Shown: positions 18,691-27,322, numbered from the stretch's first letter. The stretch is 64,000 nucleotides of DNA from Sphaerisporangium krabiense (GCF_014200435.1 NZ_JACHBR010000002.1:1185001-1249000), one strand, 5' to 3'. Numbers and translations: made by a program. The notes: generated from the sequence alone by a model not told the origin.

Positions 18691-19670
18691 TCGATTTTCG
18701 CTACCACATCGTCTCCATCGTCGCGATCTTCCTCGCGCTGGCGATCGGCATCGTGCTCGGCAGCACGGTGCTGAACGCGCCGCTGGTCGCCTCGACCGAG
18801 AAGGTCACCGCGCAGCTCCGCGGCAACAACGCCGAGCTGCAGGACCGTATCGTCCTCGCGCAGACGCGCGGCGGCGCCAGCGACACCTTCGTCGCCGAGC
18901 GGCTGCCCCAGCTCGTCCAGGGCGCGCTGGCGGGCGAGCGCGTCGTCGTCGTCGAGGCCCCCGGCGCCGACGGCAAGCTGCGCGAGCCGGTCGACAAGCT
19001 GCTCGCCGACGCCGGCGCCACGATCAGCGGACGGGTGACGCTCACCGAGAAGTACCTCACCACCGGCCCGGCCACGGCCGTCGACCAGCTCACCACGGCG
19101 GTCGGGCCGACCCCGTCGATCTTCCCCTCCGACGCCACCCCGTACGACAAGGCGGCGGCCGTGCTCGCCGGCGCGATCGTCACCACCGACAGGACGCAGG
19201 CGGGCAAGGAGAACCCGGCCGCCGTCGGCGTCCTCGACGGCTTCGAGCGGGACGGGCTCGTGTCCCTGGAGGGCGAGCCCGGCAAGCGCGCGACGCTGGC
19301 GCTGGTCATGGCGCCCGCCGCCGCCTACGAGGGCAAGGAGGCCGAGGCCCAGACGGCCGCCGTCGTCGCGCTCGCCGCCGGCCTGGACGCCGCGAGCGAG
19401 GGCGCCGTCGTGGCCGGGGTCGTCCCGACCTCCACCGCCGCCGGGGTCATCGCCGCCGTGCGCGCGGACGCCGAGGCGTCCTCGGACGTGTCGACGGTCG
19501 ACAACGCCGATATGGCCTTCGGCAAGGCCGCGGTGGTCTACGCTCTGCGGGAGCAGGTGGCGGGGGACGCCGGGCAGTACGGCCTCGCCTCGGACGCCGC
19601 GGCGATCGGCCCCTCCCCGGAGCCCACCCCGCCCCCCACGCCCACCCCCGCGGCGGGCGCGGGCGGCTGA
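18687..19670 (+). CDS. steB: SteB / MctB-like membrane-anchored protein
   Basis: A 327-residue protein with one N-terminal membrane anchor (SIVAIFLALAIGIVLGSTVL) and a large Ala-rich extracytoplasmic part containing a coiled coil. Homologues are annotated as copper transporter MctB in mycobacteria or as SteB, partner of SteA in division. The strict coupling to steA (4-bp overlap) favours the SteB role. The family start is MIDFRYHIVSI, matching the GTG here. The C-terminal end is a short Pro/Thr-rich tail. No transport-type multi-span topology is visible. Confidence 0.88.
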   Translation: MIDFRYHIVSIVAIFLALAIGIVLGSTVLNAPLVASTEKVTAQLRGNNAELQDRIVLAQTRGGASDTFVAERLPQLVQGALAGERVVVVEAPGADGKLREPVDKLLADAGATISGRVTLTEKYLTTGPATAVDQLTTAVGPTPSIFPSDATPYDKAAAVLAGAIVTTDRTQAGKENPAAVGVLDGFERDGLVSLEGEPGKRATLALVMAPAAAYEGKEAEAQTAAVVALAAGLDAASEGAVVAGVVPTSTAAGVIAAVRADAEASSDVSTVDNADMAFGKAAVVYALREQVAGDAGQYGLASDAAAIGPSPEPTPPPTPTPAAGAGG

Positions 19671-19733
19671 CCTGCCCCGACGACCACGCGTCCGCGCCCG
19701 GCGCGGGCGCTTCCCGACGAAGAGGGATCCGCT

Positions 19734-20606
19734 GTGGCCCATCGCACCTGGCTCGGCGCCCTGGCCGGCGCCGCCATCGGCGCCGTCGCCGCCCGCGCCG
19801 CCTACGCCGCGTTCACCCGCCGCCCCCCGGTCGGCGACGAGAAGACCTGGACGCGCACCAACCACCGCGGCGAGCCGATCACCCTGCTGGAGGGCCCGGC
19901 GTTCGTGGCCGGGGCCGGCGCGGCGGCCGCCCTGGCGCCCGGCCTGCCCGCGCGGGTGCGCGCCGCGGCGGTCGTGGCCGGGCTCGGCGGCGGCGCGCTC
20001 GGCGCCTACGACGACCTGGGCGAGACCGGCTCGTCCAAGGGCTTCAAGGGCCACCTGACCGCGCTGGCCAGGGGAGAGGTCACCAGCGGGGCGGTGAAGA
20101 TCCTCGGCATCGGCGCCGCGGGCCTGGCCGCCGCCGCGCTGCTGCCCGGCAAGCCCGGCTCGCACGGCGGCGCGGCGCGCCTGGCCGACACGCTGATCGA
20201 CGGCGCGCTGATCGCCGGCGGCGCGAACCTGGCCAACCTGTTCGACCTGCGCCCGGGGCGCGCGGTCAAGGCCGGGCTGCTCGCGGGCGGCCCGCTGCTC
20301 GCCGCGTCGCTGGTCAAGGACGCCCCGGTGGGCGCCGCGCTGGCCGCCGTGCCGCTCGGCGCGGGCGTCGCCCTCCTGCCCGAGGACCTCGGCGAGCGCG
20401 CGATGCTCGGCGACGCGGGGGCCAACGCCCTCGGCGCGCTGCTCGGCCTCGCCGCCGCCGCCACCCTCGGCCGTCCGGCCCGCCTGGCGGCGCTCGGCGT
20501 GGTGACCGGGCTCACCGCCGCGTCGGAGAAGGTCAGCTTCACCAAGGTGATCGCGGGGAACCGCGTGCTGAACCGCCTCGACATGCTGGGCCGCCGGCCG
20601 CGATGA
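19734..20606 (+). CDS. GT4-type phosphoglycosyl transferase-like membrane protein
   Basis: A 290-residue protein made of hydrophobic Ala/Gly/Leu-rich segments. It keeps marks of the MraY/WecA superfamily: an Asp pair in AYDDLGE, followed by SSKGFKGHL; NLANLFDLRPGRA in place of the usual NxxNxxDGLDG; and MLGDAGANALGALLG. Such enzymes move sugar-1-phosphate from a UDP-sugar to polyprenyl phosphate. The substrate here is unknown, and the altered DLRPGRA motif marks a divergent subfamily. GTG start with AGAGGGA upstream. It overlaps the MurJ-like gene by ATGA, so the two products likely work together. Confidence 0.8.
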   Translation: MAHRTWLGALAGAAIGAVAARAAYAAFTRRPPVGDEKTWTRTNHRGEPITLLEGPAFVAGAGAAAALAPGLPARVRAAAVVAGLGGGALGAYDDLGETGSSKGFKGHLTALARGEVTSGAVKILGIGAAGLAAAALLPGKPGSHGGAARLADTLIDGALIAGGANLANLFDLRPGRAVKAGLLAGGPLLAASLVKDAPVGAALAAVPLGAGVALLPEDLGERAMLGDAGANALGALLGLAAAATLGRPARLAALGVVTGLTAASEKVSFTKVIAGNRVLNRLDMLGRRPR

Positions 20607-22285
20607 TCAGGCGCGCGGGCCAGGGGGTCGCGGCGGCCGCCGTCGTGATCGGGGCCGTCACGGTCCTCGCGCGCGTGGTCGGCTTCGCCAAGCAGCTCGT
20701 CCTGGCCCGCGTCGTCGGCACCAACTGCCTGACCACGGCCTACTTCACGGCCAACGGCCTGCCGAACATCGTCTTCGAGATCGTCGCCGGCGGCGCGCTC
20801 GCCGGCATGGTCGTCCCGGTGATCGCGGGCGCGTCGCGCGACGGCCGCCCCGACCCCGAGACGTCAGGGCGGATCGCCTCGGCGCTGCTGACCTGGGTGG
20901 TGGTGCTGCTCGTGCCGCTGGCCGCGCTCACCGCGCTGGCCGCGGGCCCGCTCGTCGCCCTGTTCGCCGGCGACGTCCCCGGCTGCGACCCCGGCGCGTT
21001 CGCCGGCGTCGCCACCCGCATGCTCGTGGTGTTCGCCCCGCAGATCCCGCTGTACGGGGTGGCGGTCGTGCTGTACGGCGTGCTGCAGGCCCACCGCCGG
21101 TTCGTCGGCCCGGCCGTGGCGCCGCTGGTGTCCAGCCTGGTGGTCATCGCGGCCTACCTGGCCTATGTGCCGTTCGGCGGGGGTACGGGCGCCGACCCGC
21201 TCGGCCTGCCGCGCCCCGCCGAGCTGGCCCTGTCCGTGGGGACCACGCTCGGGGTGCTGGCCCTGGTGGTCACCGTGATCGGCCCCTCGTCCCGGCTGGG
21301 CCTGCGGTTGCGGCCCACGCTGCGCTTCCCCGGCGGGGTGGCGCGCCAGGTGCGCGCCCTGGCGCTGGCGGGCCTCGCCGCCCTGGTGGCCCAGCAGGTG
21401 GCCACGGCGCTGGTGATATGGCTGGCCAACCACCGGGCCGGCGGCGGCGCGCTCGCCGGGTACAACTTCGCCTGGGCGATCTACCAGGTGCCGTACGCGG
21501 TGCTGGCCGTGCCGATCGCCACCAGCGCGTTCCCCGCCCTGGCCGCCCGCGCCGGCGACCCGGAGGGGTTCGCCGCGCTGGCCGCGCGCACCACCCGTGC
21601 CGTCCTGCTCGTGTCCGGCCTGGCCGCGGGCGTGCTGGCGGCGGTCGCGGCGCCGGTGGCCGCCGTCTTCGTGGAAGGCCTGGCCGGGGGTGCGCGCGCC
21701 ACCGTCCCGGCCGGGGAGCTCGCCTGGGCGATCGCGCTGTTCGCGCCCGGCCTGCTCGGATACGGGCTGATCGCCCATCTCAGCCGGGTGCTGTACGCCA
21801 CCGGGCAGGGGCGGGCGGCCGCGGCCGGGACGGTCGGCGGCTGGCTGGTCGCGATGGCGGCGCAGGCCGTCCTCACGGTGGTCCTGCCGGGTCCCTGGCG
21901 GCTGGCCGGGCTCGCGCTGGGCGGCACGATCGGCATGACGGCCGGGGGCGCGCTGCTGCTCGCGGTCGTGGCCCGGTCCCGTGGCGGGGTGGCGCTGGCG
22001 GGGGCCGGGCGCGCGGGCGCGGCCGCGGTGCTCGGCGGGGCGGCGGGGTTCCTCGCGGGACACCTGGTCGCAGCCGCGCTGCGGGTTCACGGGCCGGTCG
22101 TGAACGCGGGCGTCGCGGCCCTGGCCGGCGTCGTGGCGGCGGTGGCGGCCCTGGCGGTCGCCGCGCTGGCCGACCGGCAGGACCTGGCCGGGCTGCTGGC
22201 CCGGCGCGGCGGCTCCGGTGACGGCCGGCCCAAGGTCCCCGCGCCCGCGGGCGCGGGCGGGGAGAGAGGGGACGCCGATGGCTGA
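20603..22285 (+). CDS. MurJ-like lipid-linked glycan flippase
   Basis: A 560-residue integral membrane protein with about 14 hydrophobic segments. The N-terminal ARVVGFAKQLVLARVVGTN, the segment TAYFTANGLPNIVFEIVAGG and the later PYAVLAVPIATSAFPAL match the MviN/MurJ branch of the MOP superfamily. MurJ flips lipid II across the membrane. This gene sits between a phosphotransferase-like gene and a glycosyltransferase gene rather than in a murein cluster, so it may be a paralogue for another lipid-linked glycan (inference). The ATG overlaps the previous stop, and the tail overlaps the next start by 8 bp. A second, canonical murJ elsewhere in the genome would be expected. Confidence 0.85.
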   Translation: MIRRAGQGVAAAAVVIGAVTVLARVVGFAKQLVLARVVGTNCLTTAYFTANGLPNIVFEIVAGGALAGMVVPVIAGASRDGRPDPETSGRIASALLTWVVVLLVPLAALTALAAGPLVALFAGDVPGCDPGAFAGVATRMLVVFAPQIPLYGVAVVLYGVLQAHRRFVGPAVAPLVSSLVVIAAYLAYVPFGGGTGADPLGLPRPAELALSVGTTLGVLALVVTVIGPSSRLGLRLRPTLRFPGGVARQVRALALAGLAALVAQQVATALVIWLANHRAGGGALAGYNFAWAIYQVPYAVLAVPIATSAFPALAARAGDPEGFAALAARTTRAVLLVSGLAAGVLAAVAAPVAAVFVEGLAGGARATVPAGELAWAIALFAPGLLGYGLIAHLSRVLYATGQGRAAAAGTVGGWLVAMAAQAVLTVVLPGPWRLAGLALGGTIGMTAGGALLLAVVARSRGGVALAGAGRAGAAAVLGGAAGFLAGHLVAAALRVHGPVVNAGVAALAGVVAAVAALAVAALADRQDLAGLLARRGGSGDGRPKVPAPAGAGGERGDADG

Positions 22286-23357
22286 GACGGCGTGGCGGGT
22301 GCTGCTGGTGCTGGGGACGAGCGCGGGAGGCGTCGGCCGCCACGTGCGCATGCTCGCCGGAGGGCTGGCCGCCGCGGGCCACCGCGTGGTGGTGGCCGGT
22401 CCGGCGAGCACCGACCGGGCGTTCGGCTTCTCCGGCGTGGCCCACTTCGCCGAGGTCCCGATCTCCGACCGGCCCCGCCCGGCGAGCGACCTGCGTGCCG
22501 TCGGCCGGCTGCGGACGCTGGCCGCGGGGGCGGACGTCGTGCACGCCCACGGGCTGCGCGCGGGCGCGCTCGCCGCGCTGACTCCCGGGCGGCGCGCCGG
22601 GCTGGTGGTCACCCTGCACAACGCGCTCACCGCCTCCGGGGCGGTCGGCGCCGTCTACAACGTCCTGGAGCGCGTCGTGGCGGGAAGGGCCGGCCGGGTG
22701 CTGGTCGTCTCGCCCGACCTCGGGCAGCGCATGGCCCGCCTGGGCGCGCGCCACGTCGCCCCCGCCGTCGTGCCCGCGCCGCCCCTGCCTCCGCCGCGCA
22801 GGACGCCCGCCGAGGTGCGGGCCGAGCTCGGCGCGGGCCGGCGCCCGATCCTGCTCACCGTGGCGCGCCTGGCCCAGCAGAAGGGCCTGGAGACCTTGCT
22901 GGACGCCGCGCGCGGGCCGTTCGAGGACCCGGCCCCGCTGTTCGTGGTCGCGGGGGAGGGGCCGCTGCGCGAGCCGCTCCAGGCGCGGATCGACGCCGAG
23001 GGGCTGCCCGTGCGGCTGCTCGGCGACCGCGCCGACGTCGCCGACCTGCTGGACGCGGCCGCCTCGCTGGTCATGGCCAGCAGGTGGGAGGGCCAGCCGC
23101 TGATCGTGCAGGAGGCGCTGCGGGCGGGACGGCCGGTCATCGCGACCGCGGTCGGCGGCGTCCCCGGCATGGTGGGGGAGGCCGGGCTGCTGGTGCCGCC
23201 CGGCGACGCCGGGGCCCTGCGGGACGCCGTCCGGCGGCTGCTCGCCGAGCCCGGCCTGGCCGCCCGGCTCGCCGCCGCCGCGCCGGGCCGTCCCCTGCCC
23301 GGCCCGGAGGACGCCGTCCGTGCCGTGCTGGACGCCTACGCGGACGTGCGCCGGTAG
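22278..23357 (+). CDS. GT-B glycosyltransferase (family 4 type)
   Basis: A 359-residue cytoplasmic enzyme. The N-terminal Rossmann half contains GTSAGGVGRHVRMLAGGLA and VHAHGLRAGALAAL. The C-terminal half contains ILLTVARLAQQKGLETLLDA and the EX7E-type SRWEGQPLIVQEALRAGRPVIA, then GLLVPPGDAGAL. This is typical of retaining GT4 enzymes using nucleotide sugars; donor and acceptor are unknown. The ATG follows GGAGAGAGGGG and overlaps the MurJ-like gene by 8 bp, which suggests it makes the glycan handled by that flippase. Confidence 0.9.
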   Translation: MAETAWRVLLVLGTSAGGVGRHVRMLAGGLAAAGHRVVVAGPASTDRAFGFSGVAHFAEVPISDRPRPASDLRAVGRLRTLAAGADVVHAHGLRAGALAALTPGRRAGLVVTLHNALTASGAVGAVYNVLERVVAGRAGRVLVVSPDLGQRMARLGARHVAPAVVPAPPLPPPRRTPAEVRAELGAGRRPILLTVARLAQQKGLETLLDAARGPFEDPAPLFVVAGEGPLREPLQARIDAEGLPVRLLGDRADVADLLDAAASLVMASRWEGQPLIVQEALRAGRPVIATAVGGVPGMVGEAGLLVPPGDAGALRDAVRRLLAEPGLAARLAAAAPGRPLPGPEDAVRAVLDAYADVRR

Positions 23358-23540
23358 CGGCGCGCCGCTCCGCCCGCGGGGCCGGGTGTGACGTGGATCT
23401 CCACCGGCCGGGCGCGGCGGGCGGGGCGAGGGTCGTGACCTGCGCCGCACGGACGCCCTGGGCGTCGCTCGCGCCCCCGGGGACGGCCGGCGATCCGCCG
23501 TGTCCCCCCGGCGCGATTAGGTGAGGCTTATGTGCTCCCT

Positions 23541-23546
23541 TATACT
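23541..23546 (+). promoter_or_regulatory. Probable -10 element of the riboswitch-terC transcript
   Basis: TATACT is a near-consensus -10 hexamer placed 8 nt before the first base of the riboswitch aptamer. The -35 region (around TAGGTG) is weak, as is often seen in actinobacteria. Confidence 0.55.
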
Positions 23547-23553
23547 CCTCGAC

Positions 23554-23662
23554 GAGGGGGGGAGTATCCCTTCGCGACAGCCTCGTCATCACGGACCGCC
23601 CCGGTGTTGGGCGGCCCCGGGGCTGCCGGTCCGCGGCCGTCGCCGCGGGCGGGAGAGACCTC
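23554..23662 (+). ncRNA. yybP-ykoY manganese riboswitch
   Basis: The leader has the family's conserved pieces in order: GAGGGGGGAGTATCCC at the 5' side, the internal CGTCATCACGGACC loop with a GGACCG/CGGTCC stem, and the 3' GGGAGAGACCTC. The GAGG/CCTC ends close helix P1, with the AGTA and GAGACC internal loops facing each other as in known Mn2+ sensors. The next gene encodes a TerC protein, a typical target. Known members turn gene expression on when Mn2+ is high. Confidence 0.82.
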
Positions 23663-23687
23663 CGGCACTTTGACGCGGGCCGGAGGT
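23658..23687 (+). promoter_or_regulatory. Riboswitch expression platform hiding the terC ribosome binding site
   Basis: ACCTCCGGC pairs perfectly with GCCGGAGGT around a 12-nt loop. The right arm contains GGAGGT, the ribosome binding site 6 nt before the terC start. The left arm overlaps the 3' strand of aptamer helix P1, so the two helices exclude each other. The short TTT after the hairpin could also allow some transcription termination. Confidence 0.75.
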
Positions 23688-23693
23688 TTTGTC

Positions 23694-24680
23694 GTGGATG
23701 TTTCTGTGTGGGTGTGGGCCGCGGTCATCGCGGGGCTCCTCGCCGTCCTCGCCGTCGACCTCTGGATCGTCGACCGTGGCGAGCCGCGCGAGTTCTCGCT
23801 GCGGCAGGCGGGGTTCTGGGTCGGCTTCTACGTGACGCTCGCCGTGCTGTTCGGCATCGGGCTGTTCTTCGTGGCGGGCGCGGACAAGTCGGGAGAGTTC
23901 TTCGCCGGCTATCTCACCGAGTACAGCCTGAGCGTGGACAATCTGTTCATCTTCTACATCATCATGGGCCGTTTCGCCGTGCCCAAGATCTACCAGCACA
24001 AAGTGCTGCTGGTGGGAGTGCTGCTCGCGCTGGTCATGCGCGGGTTCTTCATCCTTATCGGCGCCGCCGCGCTCGAACGTTTCAGCTGGTTGTTCTACGT
24101 GTTCGGGGCTTTCCTCATCTACACGGGCGTGAACATGCTGCGCGGCCACGACGAGGAGGAATTCAAGGAGAACCTGCTGCTCCGCTGGGTGCGCCGGGTG
24201 TTCCCCACCACGGACGGCTTCGTCGGCTCCAAGGTCATGACCAGGGTGGACGGCCGCCGCATGGTCACGCCCATGCTGATCGTCATGGTCGCCATCGGCA
24301 CCACCGACCTGCTGTTCGCCCTCGATTCGATCCCGGCCATCTTCGGCCTCACCAAGGACGCCTTCATCGTCTTCACCGCCAACGCGTTCGCCCTGATGGG
24401 ACTGCGCCAGCTCTACTTCCTGCTCGGCGGCCTGCTCCAGCGGTTGGTCTACATCAGCTACGGTCTGTCGTTCATTCTGGGCTTCATCGGCGTTAAGCTC
24501 ATCCTGGAGGCTTTGCACGCCGGTGGCGTCACGTGGGCGCCGGAGGTCCCCATCTGGGTCTCCCTCTCGGTGATCGGCGCGACCATGGTGGTGACCACCG
24601 TGGCCAGCCTGATCAAGGCTCGGCTGGACAAGAAGCGGTCCGGTGAGCCCACGCCTCCCGCGAAGGTGTCCCAGGGGTAG
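23694..24680 (+). CDS. TerC family integral membrane protein (probable Mn exporter)
   Basis: A 328-residue protein with about nine membrane segments. The family motifs EYSLSVDNLFIF and TTDLLFALDSIPAIFGLT are present; their acidic residues are thought to bind the metal. Members under yybP-ykoY control (Alx, YkoY) export Mn2+ or supply it to secreted proteins, which fits the leader here. GTG start, chosen because GGAGGT lies 6 nt upstream and WVWAAVIAGLLAVLAVDLWI begins the first membrane segment. It is transcribed from its own promoter and no partner gene follows closely. Confidence 0.92.
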   Translation: MDVSVWVWAAVIAGLLAVLAVDLWIVDRGEPREFSLRQAGFWVGFYVTLAVLFGIGLFFVAGADKSGEFFAGYLTEYSLSVDNLFIFYIIMGRFAVPKIYQHKVLLVGVLLALVMRGFFILIGAAALERFSWLFYVFGAFLIYTGVNMLRGHDEEEFKENLLLRWVRRVFPTTDGFVGSKVMTRVDGRRMVTPMLIVMVAIGTTDLLFALDSIPAIFGLTKDAFIVFTANAFALMGLRQLYFLLGGLLQRLVYISYGLSFILGFIGVKLILEALHAGGVTWAPEVPIWVSLSVIGATMVVTTVASLIKARLDKKRSGEPTPPAKVSQG

Positions 24681-24800
24681 CGAAACGGTGCGTGACCCGA
24701 TTTGCTTATCCCATATTGCTATGCAGGGGCCCCGACGTGGGTAGCATTCGGCGATAAGTCACAATCCGGTCTCTGGCCGCAATCATCACAAAGGTTCCCT

Positions 24801-25448
24801 GTGTCCAACGATTCGCCAAGCCACGGCCGCCGACGCGTGCGGCTGGCCCGTGGTGTCTCCCCGTGGGTGGCCCCCACCGCCGCGGCCGCCGTCGTCACGA
24901 CGGCGCTGGCCCGGCGGTCCCGCCCATGGGTGCTCGCGGCGGCTCCGCTGACCGCCCTGACCGGCGCCATGCTCTGGTTCTTCCGCGACCCCGAGCGCGA
25001 CCTCGGGCCCGGGCTGGTCCTCAGCCCCGCCGACGGCGTGGTGCAGAGCGTCGACCCCCAGCCGGACGGGCGTACCCGCGTGGCGATCTTCATGAGCCCG
25101 CTGAACGTCCACGTGAACCGCGCGCCGCTCGACGGCACGGTCACCTCGGTGGAGCACGTGGCCGGCGGGTTCCGCCCGGCCTTCGACAAGGACAGCGACC
25201 AGAACGAGCGGGTCGTCTGGCATTTCGCCACGGCCCTCGGTGACATCGAGCTGTGGCAGATCGCCGGAGCCGTGGCCCGTCGCATCGTGCCGTACCTCGG
25301 CATGGGCGCCAAGGTCTCGCGGGGCGAGCGGATCGGGCTGATCCGCTTCGGCTCGCGGGTGGACATCTACCTTCCAGAAGGGATCGCCCCCGCGGTCAGC
25401 GTGGGGCAGCGGACGACGGCGGGAGTGACTCGCATTGACCATGGCTGA
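24801..25448 (+). CDS. psd: Phosphatidylserine decarboxylase
   Basis: A 215-residue proenzyme of the short (archaeal-type) class. After an N-terminal hydrophobic stretch it shows LSPADGVVQSV, the conserved FMSPLNVHVNRAPLDGTV and LIRFGSRVDIYLP. The Gly-Ser of RFGSR is the self-cleavage site that creates the pyruvoyl group. It makes phosphatidylethanolamine from phosphatidylserine at the membrane. The start is uncertain; the GTG used here has AAAGG upstream. It overlaps pssA by 8 bp, giving a two-gene pathway operon. Confidence 0.93.
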   Translation: MSNDSPSHGRRRVRLARGVSPWVAPTAAAAVVTTALARRSRPWVLAAAPLTALTGAMLWFFRDPERDLGPGLVLSPADGVVQSVDPQPDGRTRVAIFMSPLNVHVNRAPLDGTVTSVEHVAGGFRPAFDKDSDQNERVVWHFATALGDIELWQIAGAVARRIVPYLGMGAKVSRGERIGLIRFGSRVDIYLPEGIAPAVSVGQRTTAGVTRIDHG

Positions 25449-26271
25449 CGCCGGGTGGTCCATGGACGACCTGGACGAGGACGAAGCGCCGAGAGGACCG
25501 GTCGGGAAGGCCTTCCGCCTCTCCGCCGCCGACTCGCTGTCCATCGGCAACGCGGTCTGCGGGTTCCTGGCGGTCTGCGTGCTGGCGTGGTCGGCGATCG
25601 CCCAGCTCCAGCAGTCGCGTGAGTTCCACCCCGACCCCCGCTACTTCGCCACCGCGGTGGTGCTGCTGCTGATCGGCGCCACCTGCGACCTGTTCGACGG
25701 CCTCGTGGCCCGGCGCTTCCGCGCCTCGGCCATGGGCGCCGAGCTGGACAACCTCGCGGACGTGATCAGCTTCGGCTTCGCCCCCGCCTTCATGGTGGTG
25801 GCGTGGGCGGGCTTCTCCCACAGTCTCCCGCTGTGGCTGGTGCTGTGCGCCGCGGTGTCCGTGCTGGTCGCGGGCGTCGTGCGGCTGGCGCGGTTCGCCT
25901 GCGTGAAGACCAAGAGCGGCGACTTCATGGGCCTGCCCATCCCCATGGGCGCCATGACCGTGGTGTCGATCGTGCTGCTGTTCCAGCCGTCCTACCCGAC
26001 GGTGATCGGCATCTTCGCGGTGGCCTGGCTCATGGTCAGCCGCATCGAGTACCCCAAGCCCAAGGGCAACCTGGCGGCGGTCGTGCTGGCCTGGATCATG
26101 GTCAACGTCGCCTGCCTGATCATCTGGGCGGCGGACCTCGCCGGCGGCGACATCCTCATCCAGATCGGCGCCTGCATGCAGATCGCGCTGGTCTCGGCCA
26201 TCCCGCTGCGCGTGCTGATGTTCAAGCGCGAGCAGCGCAAGGAGCGCAAGCTCACCGGCAGCGTGCGCTAG
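25441..26271 (+). CDS. pssA: CDP-diacylglycerol-serine O-phosphatidyltransferase
   Basis: A 276-residue integral membrane enzyme with six to eight hydrophobic segments. The CDP-alcohol phosphatidyltransferase signature D-x2-DG-x2-AR-x8-G-x3-D-x3-D is complete in CDLFDGLVARRFRASAMG followed by AELDNLAD. It makes phosphatidylserine, the substrate of the overlapping upstream psd product. The ATG is preferred; a TTG two codons earlier is possible. The C-terminal end is basic (KREQRKERK), as is usual for the cytoplasmic tail. Confidence 0.93.
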   Translation: MADAGWSMDDLDEDEAPRGPVGKAFRLSAADSLSIGNAVCGFLAVCVLAWSAIAQLQQSREFHPDPRYFATAVVLLLIGATCDLFDGLVARRFRASAMGAELDNLADVISFGFAPAFMVVAWAGFSHSLPLWLVLCAAVSVLVAGVVRLARFACVKTKSGDFMGLPIPMGAMTVVSIVLLFQPSYPTVIGIFAVAWLMVSRIEYPKPKGNLAAVVLAWIMVNVACLIIWAADLAGGDILIQIGACMQIALVSAIPLRVLMFKREQRKERKLTGSVR

Positions 26272-26285
26272 CGCCGTGCCCGGCG

Positions 26286-26310
26286 GCCCGGCATCCCCGC
26301 GGTGCCGGGC
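26286..26310. terminator. Hairpin between convergent pssA and MBL genes
   Basis: An 8-bp perfect stem (GCCCGGCA with TGCCGGGC, 9-nt loop) in the 57-bp gap between two converging genes. It could serve both directions. Confidence 0.55.
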
Positions 26311-26328
26311 CGGGTGCGGGAGCGTTCC

Positions 26329-26973
26329 TCACCAGCCCCGCGCGCGCCACTCCGGCAGCGCGGGGCGTTCGGCCCCGAGCGTGGTGTCCTTGCCGTGCCC
26401 CGGGTACACCCAGGTGTCGTCGGGCAGCCGGTCGAAGATGCGCTCCACCACGTCGGTGTAGAGCCGGTCGAACCGGGCGGCGTCCCCCTGGGTGTTGCCG
26501 ACCCCGCCCGGAAAGAGCGAGTCCCCCGTGAACAGGTGGGAGTCGCCGTACAGCAGGGCGATCGAGCCCGGCGTGTGTCCCCGCAGGTGGATCACCTCGA
26601 TCGTCACCACGCCCACGGTGACGCGCTCGCCGTGCTCGACCCGGCGGGTCACCGGCACGGGGAGCCCGGGGGCGTCCAAGGGGTGGGCGATCGTCTCCGC
26701 CCCCGTCTCCTTCGCCACCTCCGCCAGGGCCATCCAGTGGTCCGGGTGCCGGTGCGTGGTGATGATCTTGCTGATGGGCCGGTCGCCGATCAGTTCGAGC
26801 AGCCGGGGGGCGTCGGCGGCCGCGTCGATCAGCGCGCCGTCCCCGGTCTCACGGCACCGCAGCAGGTAGGCGTTGTTCCCGAAGTCGCCCACCTCGATCT
26901 TGCTGATCGTCAGGTCGGGCAGCTCGCGCACGTCGGCGGGGCCGCCGGCGGTCACATCACCGGTGTAGGTCAC
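26329..26973 (-). CDS. Metallo-beta-lactamase-fold hydrolase (glyoxalase II-like)
   Basis: A compact 214-residue MBL-fold protein with the metal motif THRHPDHW at residues 73-80, HTPGSIAL, the Asp of LFTGDSLFPGG and the last His of VYPGHG. All metal ligands are present. The size and order of motifs resemble small glyoxalase II-type hydrolases. Homologues often lie next to uvrA in actinobacteria (family recall), and this one is divergent from uvrA. The substrate is unknown, and no signal peptide is present. Confidence 0.9.
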   Translation of the reverse strand: MTYTGDVTAGGPADVRELPDLTISKIEVGDFGNNAYLLRCRETGDGALIDAAADAPRLLELIGDRPISKIITTHRHPDHWMALAEVAKETGAETIAHPLDAPGLPVPVTRRVEHGERVTVGVVTIEVIHLRGHTPGSIALLYGDSHLFTGDSLFPGGVGNTQGDAARFDRLYTDVVERIFDRLPDDTWVYPGHGKDTTLGAERPALPEWRARGW

Positions 26974-27299
26974 GGGTACTCCTCGGCAGTGTCGATGGAA
27001 GGGCCGGGCGGGACGGGCGCCGCCGGCCGGGGTGGCGGCGCGGGGTCCGCTCCGTCACCTTAAGGCCGTGATACCCCGGTCCCGGGGCTTCGCCGTCCCC
27101 GGCCGGCCGGGCGGGGACGTCCTCCAGGCCCGGCGGAATCCGGCCTTCCCGGCCCCGGGTGTTGGGTACTGTGAGGTGAGCACACCCGTCCTGGCCCAGG
27201 CAGCGAGCCGCCATGATCGTCCGGACCATGGGCGTCGTCCCGGCCCGCGTCACCCGCCCACCCGCCCACCGGGGGCGCCTTCCCCGGACCGGAAGAAAA
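26974..27299. other. Divergent intergenic region upstream of uvrA
   Basis: Non-coding region between the divergent hydrolase and uvrA genes. Apart from the damage-type promoter at its right end I see no gene or repeat. Pro/Gly-rich open frames here lack motifs. Confidence 0.5.
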
Positions 27300-27322
27300 C
27301 TGTCGGACCCCGTCGTTAGAGT
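27300..27322 (+). promoter_or_regulatory. PafBC-type (RecA-NDp) DNA-damage promoter of uvrA
   Basis: CTGTCG, an 11-nt spacer and TAGAGT match the spacing of the mycobacterial RecA-NDp motif (TTGTCR, 11 nt, TANNNT), which is recognised with the activator PafBC. The element lies 70 nt before the chosen uvrA start. An element with the same spacing precedes uvrC. Confidence 0.65.
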
